From Archangiaceae bacterium (GTDB lineage Bacteria > Myxococcota > Myxococcia > Myxococcales > Myxococcaceae): 11,437 bases of DNA. Made by a program: the position numbers and the translations under genes. Numbering within the stretch: the first letter of the stretch is position 1; the number at the start of each line of letters is the position of its first letter. The notes beneath the pieces were generated by a model. That model made no database searches. It was not told where the DNA came from and worked only from the letters and a program-made list of their open reading frames with translations. The stretch covers positions 1 to 11,437 of the forward strand of contig JAHFDQ010000143.1 of assembly GCA_023248915.1 (NCBI GenBank). The letters are read 5' to 3'. Shown here piece after piece: positions 5,518-11,437 of this stretch.

Positions 5518-7557
5518 TCAGCGCACACCCACCACCCGCCGCCGCCCGCCTTCCTTGGCGTCGTAGAGGCGGCGGTCGGCCAGCCGCAACAGGTCGTCGG
5601 CGGTGGTGGCGTCTTGCGGGAAGACGGCCAGCCCCGCGCTGAAGGTGACCCGGAAAACTTCCCCGCTGTCGCTGGTGAACGGGACCGCCGAGAGCTCGTC
5701 CAAGACGCGCGCCACCATCAACTCGGCGGCCTCGGGCCCTTCCCCCGGGAATGCCAGGATGAACTCCTCGCCGCCCCACCGCCCGCGAAGGTCTTCGGCG
5801 CGGAACCGGCGCTCGAGCAGCCCGCCCAGCGACGCCAGCACCTGGTCGCCGGCCAGGTGGCCGAACCGGTCGTTGACGGTCTTGAAGTGGTCGAGGTCGA
5901 GCAGGCAGACCACCAGGGGGCGGTGGTGGCGCCGCGCTTCCACCAGCCTCGCCGACAGCGCCTGAATGCACGCGCGCCGCACCATCAGCCCCGTCACCGG
6001 GTCGCGGTCGGACCGCTCGCGCAGAAACCGGCGGCGCTCGATGCGCACCTTCACCCGCGCCAGAAGCTCTTCCCGGACGACCGGCTTCAACAGGTAGTCG
6101 TCGGCCCCGGCCTCGAACGCGGCGGCGCGCGCCGCCGGCGCCCCGTCGGCGGTCACGAAGAGGATAGGCAGGTCCTGCCAGCGGGGTGAGCTGCGCAGCA
6201 CCCGGCAGACGTCGAAGCCCGAGTGGTCGGGCATGTTGCCGTCGAGCAGCACCACGTCGGCCGCGGTCTCGTCGAGCGCGTGCAGCACCTGGTCAGGGTG
6301 GTTGACCCGGGCGACGTTCATTCGCTCGTGGCGGAAGAGCACCGACATCTGGGCGGTGAAGTCGGCGTCGTCGTCCACCAGCAGCACGTGCGGCCTTTCG
6401 GCCCACCGCAGCGACGCCAACTGGTGCACGGCCGCCGAGAAGCCGTCGGCGTCCAGCGCCTTGCCGAGGTACAAGGACGCCCCGGCGTGCACCGCGGCGA
6501 CGCGGGCCTTCATGTCCCGCCCGTCGCCCGACAGGAACGCCAGCGGCAGCCCCTCGAGCCCCTTGTGCGTGCGGAGGTCGAGGGCGAGCCGGTATGCGCT
6601 GGCCGCGGGCGCCAACCGCTCGTCGATGAAGGCGGCGTCGAAGCGATTCGAGCGGGTGACTTCGGCCACCGCCTCGGCCGCCGTCTGCGCGGGGACGACC
6701 TCGATGACCCGCTGCCGCCCCAGGTGACCGAGGTACTGCAGGTAGACCTGGTCGCCGCACACTGCCAGCACGCTCAAAGCCGTGCTGCCGGCGGTGGGGC
6801 TGCTCTCGGCGGCCGCGGCGATTTCCGTGGCCTCGAGCGACCGCATCACAGTGGCGAGCTCGCGTTCGACGTCGACCCATGCCGTTTCCATGAACGGCGC
6901 GGGAGTGCCTTCGGGTTCCGCGGACCTCGGCCTCAAGAGGTCTTCGATGTTACGCACCGACTTCCCGATGGCCGCGAACCCGTAGGCGCCGGCCGTCCCC
7001 TGAATCCGATGCGCCTGGGACTTAGCGTCTTGGCGGAGAATCAGGTCGTCGGGGTGGGCCTTGGCCTGGTAGATGGCGTAGGCGAGGGTCCCCAGCCTGC
7101 GCGGCAGGGCGCGCGCGTAGTCCTGGCGGAGCGCCGCCATGGCCTGCTTCAAGCCCACTTGCGCCGCGGCCTCGCCCTCCGCGCGCTCTTCGATGGTGAC
7201 GAGCGCGTCGAGCTTCCCGACCAGCTCGGCCACGTCAATCGGCTCCTGGGCGACCAGGGCCACGTGAAGCTCGTCCACCAGGCGCCGGTGAGCGTCGAGG
7301 CTTCGCGTCTGGGTCGAGATCAGCACGACGGGTATCTCGGCGCCCGACCTTCGAAGCTGCCCGATGCAGGCGGGGCCGTCCCCTTCGGGCAGGGCGTCGT
7401 TCACCACCACCACGCTGGGACCATCGGCGACGGCCTCGGTCGCCTCGCGGCCCGAATTCGCCAGCACCACCCGCCAGCCGGCTCCGGTGAGGGCGGCCGA
7501 GAGCGCAGCCCGCGCCGCGCCGTCGCCCATGACCAGGAGCGCGAGCCTGGACGTCAC
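5518..7557 (-). CDS. Multidomain diguanylate cyclase: REC-Hpt-REC-REC-GGDEF
   Basis: A 679-residue soluble signalling protein making c-di-GMP from two GTP. Domains: a degenerate receiver (about 3-118, D54 in VVVVNDALP, acidic pair reduced to D12); an Hpt domain (about 133-245) with His183 in AHRIQGTAGAYGF; a second degenerate receiver (about 261-382, D312 in FIDERL); a complete receiver (389-505) with D395-D397, phosphoacceptor D439, T469 and K491; and a GGDEF domain (about 518-679) with DLDHFK at 554-559, active-site GGEEF at 595-599 and an RAED inhibitory I-site (586-589) exactly five residues before it. The third receiver plus GGDEF resembles PleD. An intact active site and I-site predict an active, product-inhibited cyclase switched by phosphorylation. 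The GTG start at 7557 overlaps the TGA of the response regulator gene upstream, indicating translational coupling; the frame stays open into that gene but the residues there are out-of-frame translation of it. No histidine kinase is in the window. Confidence 0.9.
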   Translation of the reverse strand: MTSRLALLVMGDGAARAALSAALTGAGWRVVLANSGREATEAVADGPSVVVVNDALPEGDGPACIGQLRRSGAEIPVVLISTQTRSLDAHRRLVDELHVALVAQEPIDVAELVGKLDALVTIEERAEGEAAAQVGLKQAMAALRQDYARALPRRLGTLAYAIYQAKAHPDDLILRQDAKSQAHRIQGTAGAYGFAAIGKSVRNIEDLLRPRSAEPEGTPAPFMETAWVDVERELATVMRSLEATEIAAAAESSPTAGSTALSVLAVCGDQVYLQYLGHLGRQRVIEVVPAQTAAEAVAEVTRSNRFDAAFIDERLAPAASAYRLALDLRTHKGLEGLPLAFLSGDGRDMKARVAAVHAGASLYLGKALDADGFSAAVHQLASLRWAERPHVLLVDDDADFTAQMSVLFRHERMNVARVNHPDQVLHALDETAADVVLLDGNMPDHSGFDVCRVLRSSPRWQDLPILFVTADGAPAARAAAFEAGADDYLLKPVVREELLARVKVRIERRRFLRERSDRDPVTGLMVRRACIQALSARLVEARRHHRPLVVCLLDLDHFKTVNDRFGHLAGDQVLASLGGLLERRFRAEDLRGRWGGEEFILAFPGEGPEAAELMVARVLDELSAVPFTSDSGEVFRVTFSAGLAVFPQDATTADDLLRLADRRLYDAKEGGRRRVVGVR

Positions 7558-7955
7558 GGGCCGGCCCGCCCCGCTTCGTAGAACCGCTGAACCCGGTCGG
7601 CCAGCCCCATCGGGTCGAACGGCTTGTCGATGATGCCAGCGGGGCCGAGGGCTCTCAACCGGTCGACTTCCGCCTTCTGGTGCACGCCGGTCATGAAGAT
7701 GATGGGGGTATCGGCGGACTCCGGCCGGCTGCGCAACGCGGACATCAGGGCCGACCCGTCCATGTCCGGCATCAGCACGTCGAGGAGGATGACGTCGGGC
7801 CGTTCGACCGCTGCCAATGCCAGGGCCTCGGCGGCCGTGCCGGCGAGGACCACCTTCCACGGCCGCACCGCCTCGAAGCATAGCCGGGCGAGCTTTCGGA
7901 TGTCGGGCTCGTCGTCGACGAGCAACACGGTGCGGATGCCCACGCCCATTGTCAT
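7554..7955 (-). CDS. Single-domain response regulator (CheY-like)
   Basis: A 133-residue protein that is a receiver domain and nothing else. Key residues are all present: acidic pair D14/D15 in LLVDDEPDIRK, phosphoacceptor D59 in VILLDVLMPDMDG, T89 in FMTG, and K111 in DKPFDP. There is no output domain, so it acts by protein contact or as a phosphate relay/sink. Its stop overlaps the GTG of the multidomain cyclase by four bases, so the two are made together; it may exchange phosphate with the Hpt His183 of the cyclase, which is inference. The start was set at ATG 7955 because GGAG lies five bases upstream; an in-frame GTG at 8009 and ATG at 7970 would add residues not belonging to the receiver fold. 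The PLP enzyme gene ends 70 bases upstream on the same strand, so co-transcription is possible. Confidence 0.9.
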   Translation of the reverse strand: MTMGVGIRTVLLVDDEPDIRKLARLCFEAVRPWKVVLAGTAAEALALAAVERPDVILLDVLMPDMDGSALMSALRSRPESADTPIIFMTGVHQKAEVDRLRALGPAGIIDKPFDPMGLADRVQRFYEAGRAGP

Positions 7956-7965
7956 GCCCTCTCCC
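7953..7965 (-). promoter_or_regulatory. Shine-Dalgarno and ATG start of the response regulator
   Basis: On the minus strand a G-rich GGGGAG element (core GGAG at plus 7961-7964) is followed by five bases and ATG (7955-7953). It supports the short form of the protein; a second ATG two codons later at 7949 is also within reach of the same site. Confidence 0.6.
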
Positions 7966-8025
7966 CGCATCGGTCGGACAACCGTAGCGGAGAGCCCGCG
8001 CGCGATCACCTGTCGCGGACTGATT

Positions 8026-9390
8026 CTATCGTGGGTATGACGCCAGCTTATCGTCGAGCTGGGCGGCCAGCGCCTGGTGCGCCCGCCAGAAGTCCGGGCT
8101 TGCCTGGGCGTTCAGTTCCTTCACCGTTTTTCCCTGTTGCTCGACCCAGGTGAAGTACTTCTGGTTGTGCCAGCGGCGGCGGACTTCGCGGGTGCCCTCG
8201 AGCGCCCAGTCAGTCTTCACGTTTCGAAAGATGCCCATTCGCCGCACGGCCTCGTCGCGGGTCATCTTGCCGTGCTCGGCGTCGAGCTTCTTCAGCACCG
8301 ACGGGTACCGGTCGAACGAGTCGGTGGCCACCGTCACCACCAGGTCCTTCGGCCCCAGCCCGAGCAGCTTGGCGGTCTTGATGGCGCCCAGCACGTTGCA
8401 GATGCCCGACACCCAGAACAGGTCGACCAGCGCCTTGGCGCCCTCGGCCGGCACGCCCTCGGACACCAACGTCTCGGTGCCTTCCTGCACGAGCTGCAGC
8501 GCCTTCAGGCACTCGAGGTCGTCGATGCAGAGCAGCCAGTCCATGTTGAGCACGTTGTGAATCCAGGTGACGTGCTTGTCGCCGATGCCCTCGATGCGGT
8601 GGCCGCCGAAGCCCACGTCGTACAGGGTGGGACACTGCACCGGTTCGAGGCCGACGACGGCGGTGCCGAAGAGCTGCTTCAGCCGGTCGCCGGCGGCGAT
8701 GGTGCCAGCCGACCCCATGGCCGAGACGAACGCGGCCACGCCGCCGCCGCCCACGCCGCGCGCCGCCAAGTCTTTCGCCAGGTCGGCGACGGAGTTTCCG
8801 GTCACCTCGGTGTGGAACCGGTAGTTCCCGAACTCGGAGAACTGTTCGAGGATGCGGTTCTTCGGGTCGCGGCGCAGTTCCCACACCTTGTCGAAGATTT
8901 CCTTCACGTTCGACTCGCAGCCCGGGGTGGCGATGACCTGGGCGCCGTAGCGCCTGATCCGCTCGAACCGCTCGGCGCTCATTTCCTCGGGCAGCACCAC
9001 CAGCGACGAGTAGCCCATGCGGGGGCCGACCCAGGCGCCGCCGATGCCGTAGTTGCCGGTCGAGGGGCAGACCACGGTGTGCTCGCCCGGCGTCACTTCG
9101 CCCGCGAGCTGCTTCTCGAGCAGGATGGAGTAGACGGCGCCGACCTTGTGCGCTCCGGTTGGGAAGCGACGGCCGCTGATGACGGCGATGGGCGCCGCCA
9201 CGCCGGTCAGTTCCTTCGGCAAGACCTGGTGCACCACCTGGCCGTACTCGTCCTTCCAGGTGATGTTGTAGAGGTTGACCGGGTCTAAGGGGTTGGCTTC
9301 GCGCGCCGCCAGCGCGGCCTTGCGCGTCTTGGGGGCGATGCGGCTCGGGTCGCGCATCTCGGCGTAGGACGGTCCGAAGATCATGGGCAT
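8026..9390 (-). CDS. PLP-dependent fold-type II enzyme (cysteine synthase-like), with C-terminal extension
   Basis: A 454-residue cytosolic enzyme of the tryptophan-synthase-beta/cysteine-synthase superfamily. Visible hallmarks: K82 in PTGAHKVGA, the predicted Schiff-base lysine; STGNYG (110-115), the equivalent of the substrate-carboxylate loop TSGNxG; SAMGSAGT (223-230), the PLP-phosphate loop; GLEP (247-250) and HRIEGIG (264-270), both shared with CysK; and TVATDSFDRYPS (353-364), the segment that in CysK carries the Ser/Asp contacting the pyridine nitrogen. The family members CysK/CysM are about 300 residues; here there is an N-terminal lead of about 70 residues and a basic C-terminal extension (about 365-454) with no recognised motif. 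Expected chemistry is beta-replacement, elimination or deamination of an amino acid; the substrate cannot be read from sequence. It is divergent from the dehydrogenase at 9494. ATG 9390 has no Shine-Dalgarno site but a -10-like element just ahead; ATG 9384 is an alternative. Confidence 0.85.
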   Translation of the reverse strand: MPMIFGPSYAEMRDPSRIAPKTRKAALAAREANPLDPVNLYNITWKDEYGQVVHQVLPKELTGVAAPIAVISGRRFPTGAHKVGAVYSILLEKQLAGEVTPGEHTVVCPSTGNYGIGGAWVGPRMGYSSLVVLPEEMSAERFERIRRYGAQVIATPGCESNVKEIFDKVWELRRDPKNRILEQFSEFGNYRFHTEVTGNSVADLAKDLAARGVGGGGVAAFVSAMGSAGTIAAGDRLKQLFGTAVVGLEPVQCPTLYDVGFGGHRIEGIGDKHVTWIHNVLNMDWLLCIDDLECLKALQLVQEGTETLVSEGVPAEGAKALVDLFWVSGICNVLGAIKTAKLLGLGPKDLVVTVATDSFDRYPSVLKKLDAEHGKMTRDEAVRRMGIFRNVKTDWALEGTREVRRRWHNQKYFTWVEQQGKTVKELNAQASPDFWRAHQALAAQLDDKLASYPR

Positions 9391-9426
9391 GGGCGCTTAT
9401 AAACCCGCTTCGCGCGGGGCGTGCAA
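9391..9426 (-). promoter_or_regulatory. Candidate promoter for the PLP enzyme, likely giving a leaderless mRNA
   Basis: On the minus strand TATAAG (plus 9396-9401) matches the -10 consensus at five of six positions and lies only five bases before ATG 9390. A weaker TTGCAC (plus 9421-9426) lies 19 bases further upstream as a possible -35. With a start point six to seven bases after the -10, transcription would begin at or beside the ATG, and no ribosome binding site precedes that ATG. The same interval holds a short inverted repeat, CCCGC-TTCGC-GCGGG (9404-9418), between the two hexamers, a position where a repressor could act. Confidence 0.5.
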
Positions 9427-9481
9427 GGCCAAGCGCGGGTGGTAATCTCGCGCCCCTTCCAGTCCCACAACTCGAGCTTCG

Positions 9482-9487
9482 AAGGAG
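9482..9487 (+). promoter_or_regulatory. Ribosome binding site of the dehydrogenase gene
   Basis: AAGGAG six bases before ATG 9494. It is the strongest plus-strand ribosome site in the window and fixes the start of the isocitrate/isopropylmalate dehydrogenase family gene. Confidence 0.75.
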
Positions 9488-9493
9488 CAAGTC

Positions 9494-10651
9494 ATGGCGT
9501 ACCGCGTGGTGCTGTTGCCCGGAGACGGAATCGGCATCGAAGTCATGGCGGAAGGCCGTGCGGTGCTCGAGGACGTCGCCCGGCTGACCGGGGTTTCCTT
9601 CGAGCTCGAAGAGATTCCGTGCGGCGGCCAGTACTACCTGAAGCACGGCAGCCGCGACTGGCCCGAGGGCTCGGAAGAGCGCTGCGGCAAGGCCGACCTG
9701 ATGCTGCTGGGCGCGGTGGGCTGGCCCTCGCCGACCGGCAAGGGGCCGGTGCTGATGGGCGACGGTCACATGGCCGGCTACTCGCCGGTGATCGGCAACC
9801 GAATCCGCTTCGAGCTGTACGCCAACGCCCGCCCGGTGAAGCTGTGGCCGGGGGTGCGCCACCGCATTCACGGCCACCACCAGCAGGTGTGGCAGCCCGA
9901 GAAGGTGGACATGCTGATGGTCCGCGAGAACACCGAGGGGCTGTACTCGGGGCTCGGCGGCTTCCTCTACGCGGGCACGAAGAAGAACATCGCCACCGAC
10001 TTGCGCATCATCACCCGGGCCGCGTCCGAGCGGGTCATCCGCTACGCCTTCGAGGCCTGCCGGCTGCGCAAGCGCGGGGCGCCCAAGGACGGCAAGAAGC
10101 GCGTCACCTGCATCGTGAAGGACAACGTCCTGAAGGGGTGCCAGTTCTTCAGCCGCGTTTTCTTCGAGGTGGCCAAGGGCTACCCCGAAATCGAGCCGGA
10201 GACCGCCATCGTCGACGCCTTCACCCAGTGGCTGATAGGCCAGCCCGAGTACTACGACGTCTGCGTCACCACCAACATGTTCGGCGACATCGTCACCGAC
10301 CTCGCCTCGACGCTGCAGGGCGGCATGGGCATGGCGGTGGGCTGCAACATCGGCGACAGGCGCGCGATGTTCGAACCCATTCACGGCTCGGCGCCGAAGC
10401 ACTCGGGGAAGAACAAGGCCAACCCGATGGCGATGATTCTGGCGGTGGCCGAAGGGCTGCGCTGGCTGGGCGGCAAGAAGGCCGACCCCAAGCTGATGGG
10501 GGCCGGCGACGCCATCGAGGCGTCGGTGGCCGCGGTGCTAGCGGCGGGGGCTCCGCTGACGTACGACTTGGTGGGCGAGGACAAGGCCGCCAAGGCGACC
10601 GAGGTGGGCGCGGCGATTCGAGCCGACCTGGCCAAGCGCCTGAAGCGCTAG
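9494..10651 (+). CDS. Isocitrate/isopropylmalate dehydrogenase family enzyme
   Basis: A 385-residue cytosolic NAD(P)- and divalent-metal-dependent beta-decarboxylating dehydrogenase. Landmarks: LLPGDGIG (7-14) at the N-terminus; LYANARPVK (108-116); VRENTEGLYSG (143-153) with R144 and Y151; KDN (209-211) with the catalytic lysine; NMFGDIVTDLAS (261-272) with metal ligands D265 and D269; and FEPIHGSAPKHSGKNKANP (293-311), the coenzyme-binding loop with the adenosine region. RENTEGLYSG is closer to isocitrate, homoisocitrate and tartrate dehydrogenases than to LeuB, which usually has RELTGGIYFG, so an isopropylmalate role is less likely; NAD-dependent isocitrate dehydrogenase is a fair guess, not proven. 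There is an unusual insertion-like block GPVLMGDGHMAGYSPVIGNR (84-103) in the loop that precedes the substrate arginines. No leuCD or citrate-cycle gene lies beside it. It is transcribed divergently from the PLP enzyme and ends 90 bases before the pterin dehydratase gene. Confidence 0.88.
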   Translation: MAYRVVLLPGDGIGIEVMAEGRAVLEDVARLTGVSFELEEIPCGGQYYLKHGSRDWPEGSEERCGKADLMLLGAVGWPSPTGKGPVLMGDGHMAGYSPVIGNRIRFELYANARPVKLWPGVRHRIHGHHQQVWQPEKVDMLMVRENTEGLYSGLGGFLYAGTKKNIATDLRIITRAASERVIRYAFEACRLRKRGAPKDGKKRVTCIVKDNVLKGCQFFSRVFFEVAKGYPEIEPETAIVDAFTQWLIGQPEYYDVCVTTNMFGDIVTDLASTLQGGMGMAVGCNIGDRRAMFEPIHGSAPKHSGKNKANPMAMILAVAEGLRWLGGKKADPKLMGAGDAIEASVAAVLAAGAPLTYDLVGEDKAAKATEVGAAIRADLAKRLKR

Positions 10652-10680
10652 GGCGGCGCCGGACCGGTCGGTCTGCCGCC
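10652..10680 (+). terminator. Possible stem-loop after the dehydrogenase gene
   Basis: GGCGGC (10652-10657) and GCCGCC (10675-10680) are perfect inverted arms separated by 17 bases that contain an internal self-complementary GACCGGTC. The stem begins immediately after the TAG stop. No T tract follows, so this is a weak terminator candidate. Confidence 0.3.
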
Positions 10681-10741
10681 TGACTTCCCGGCGTGAGGCC
10701 GATGGGCGTGCGCCGGGCGAGGCGCGGCTTTACCTTCCGGC

Positions 10742-11059
10742 ATGCCAAAGCTGCTCTCCGAGAGTCAGGTCCAGCAGTTCCTCGATCAGCACAAAGAATG
10801 GTCGCTCGACGGGCGCGAGCTGGTGCGAACGTACGAGCTGCCGGCCTTCCTCGACGCGATCGCCTTCGTCCGCCGGGTGGGCGAGGTCGCCGAGGCGAAT
10901 GACCATCACCCGGACATCGACATCCGCTACCGGAAGGTGACGCTGCGCCTCACCACGCACTCGAAGGGCGGCCTCACCGAGCTCGACCCGAAGGTCGCGG
11001 TCGACTGCGACGCGGCCTTTCGCCTGAAGAGCCCGGCCGTCAGCTCGCCCCGACCGTAG
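10742..11059 (+). CDS. phhB: Pterin-4a-carbinolamine dehydratase
   Basis: A 105-residue protein with the complete family signature: E51-x3-H55-H56-P57, then Y63, nine residues, H73, eight residues, D82, within EANDHHPDIDIRYRKV and LTTHSKGGLTELD. The two adjacent histidines and H73 are the active-site residues. The enzyme dehydrates 4a-hydroxytetrahydrobiopterin (or the equivalent tetrahydropterin) made by aromatic amino acid hydroxylases, allowing recycling of the cofactor. Length is typical. No phenylalanine hydroxylase or dihydropteridine reductase is in the window. The start ATG 10742 matches the normal N-terminus (short helix then W20) but has no Shine-Dalgarno site; TACCTT (10731-10736), a weak TAnnnT element, lies five bases upstream, the same geometry as the PLP gene. 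It converges on the small hypothetical gene with a 54-base gap. Confidence 0.92.
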   Translation: MPKLLSESQVQQFLDQHKEWSLDGRELVRTYELPAFLDAIAFVRRVGEVAEANDHHPDIDIRYRKVTLRLTTHSKGGLTELDPKVAVDCDAAFRLKSPAVSSPRP

Positions 11060-11113
11060 CGAGTGGCCTTCACCCTCCGGCGCAGTCCGTGGCGAACGCC
11101 GAGCCTCCGCCCC

Positions 11114-11425
11114 TCACGGGCTCGAATCGGTACGGAGATGGCGCCGATGCGACGCACCACGCTCGTTCCGACTCGTGACGAACAACCTGGCGAGCGACGC
11201 CCTCCTCTTGGGCCCCATCGTCAACCAGTCGCGCACCGCGGCCTCGACCCGCCCACGTTCCGGACCCGGCGGGAGTGTCTTGAGCTGCTCGCGGTAACCG
11301 GCGATTCGCTCTTCGCGCACGTTCTCGACGTGCTTCAGGGCGTGGAGCCGTTTCAGCGTATCCGTCCTGTCCTCAAGCTTGTCGAGAACCATCGCCCCGA
11401 TGATTGCCGCGGTACGCACATCCAC
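11114..11425 (-). CDS. Hypothetical charged protein, 5' end uncertain
   Basis: Not recognised. The frame gives 103 residues from the GTG at 11425 and stays open to the right edge, so the true start may lie outside the window. The N-terminal part is AAIIGAMVLDKLEDRTDTL, followed by a mostly helical, strongly charged region rich in Arg, Lys and Glu (KHVENVREERIAGYREQLK) and a basic tail ending RHLRTDSSP. There is no signal peptide, membrane helix or metal motif. Third-position base use is less GC-biased than in the neighbours, with codons such as ACA, GAT, CGT and AGG, which suggests either a recently acquired or weakly constrained gene, or that the frame is not coding. No ribosome site was seen for GTG 11425. 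It converges on the pterin dehydratase gene. Confidence 0.4.
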   Translation of the reverse strand: MDVRTAAIIGAMVLDKLEDRTDTLKRLHALKHVENVREERIAGYREQLKTLPPGPERGRVEAAVRDWLTMGPKRRASLARLFVTSRNERGASHRRHLRTDSSP

Positions 11426-11437
11426 CGGTACCCGCCC

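Noticed and set aside
6223..7581. Plus-strand open frame of about 450 residues opposite the diguanylate cyclase
   Set aside because: Composition is that of a complementary shadow (His, Val, Arg, Gly repeats), with no motif; the minus strand holds catalytic motifs throughout.
7558..7881. N-terminal extension of the cyclase into the response regulator gene
   Set aside because: Residues in that stretch are an Arg/Pro/Gly-rich out-of-frame reading of the receiver gene; the GTG at 7557 begins a receiver-like strand and overlaps the upstream stop in the usual coupled manner.
8210..10402. Very long open frame on the minus strand crossing the PLP enzyme and the dehydrogenase (about 730 residues)
   Set aside because: It is the antisense or shifted shadow of two well-supported genes; the translation is Arg/Gly/Ala/His-rich low-complexity, as expected for a wrong frame in GC-rich DNA.
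1..11437. tRNA, rRNA, riboswitch, CRISPR, insertion sequence or attachment site
   Set aside because: No cloverleaf with a TTCGANNC arm, no spaced direct repeats, no terminal inverted repeats with a transposase and no conserved RNA leader was found by eye on either strand.

Overview
The window is GC-rich (roughly two thirds by eye), tightly packed with genes and biased to G or C at third codon positions. No rRNA, tRNA, CRISPR array, insertion sequence or phage gene is visible. Gene content points to a Myxococcota or related delta-type proteobacterium with a c-type cytochrome-based respiratory chain and complex c-di-GMP signalling: a NrfD-type quinol module with a tetraheme cytochrome, a multi-receiver diguanylate cyclase, and a V4R-like sensor tail. 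This placement is inference from gene content, since no phylogenetic marker gene is present.

Layout. (1) 3-182 (+) is the 3' end of a protein with a V4R-like cysteine-rich C-terminus. It converges on (2) a FAD-dependent oxidoreductase of the halogenase / geranylgeranyl-reductase superfamily (201-1448, -) that carries all three sequence signatures used for flavin-dependent halogenases. (3) A small membrane-anchored coiled-coil protein with a histone-H1-like Lys/Ala tail (1553-1948, +) converges on (4) a DUF2478-like protein (2054-2611, -); the gap between them holds three inverted repeats. (5) Divergent from DUF2478 is a compact operon, 2733-5508 (+): tetraheme cytochrome c, Tat-exported lipoprotein with four [4Fe-4S] clusters, and NrfD-type quinol-binding membrane protein. 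No molybdopterin catalytic subunit is present, so this looks like a menaquinol:cytochrome c electron conduit of the Cbc4 / DsrJOP type. (6) On the minus strand, 9390 to 5518, are a PLP fold-type II enzyme, a single-domain response regulator, and a diguanylate cyclase with REC-Hpt-REC-REC-GGDEF architecture whose GTG start overlaps the regulator's stop. (7) Divergent from the PLP enzyme is an isocitrate/isopropylmalate dehydrogenase family enzyme (9494-10651, +), followed by pterin-4a-carbinolamine dehydratase (10742-11059, +). (8) A small hypothetical gene (11114-11425, -) runs in from the right edge.

How they work together. The strongest functional unit is the three-gene respiratory module: NrfD takes electrons from (mena)quinol, the Fe-S lipoprotein wires them outward, and the tetraheme cytochrome delivers them to a periplasmic acceptor. 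The second unit is signalling: the CheY-like regulator and the cyclase are translationally coupled, and the cyclase holds an Hpt domain and one intact receiver, so both are probably fed by a histidine kinase outside the window. The remaining metabolic genes are not an obvious pathway. The longest stretch without a gene is the 121 bases at 2612-2732; no gene-free stretch exceeds 300 bases.
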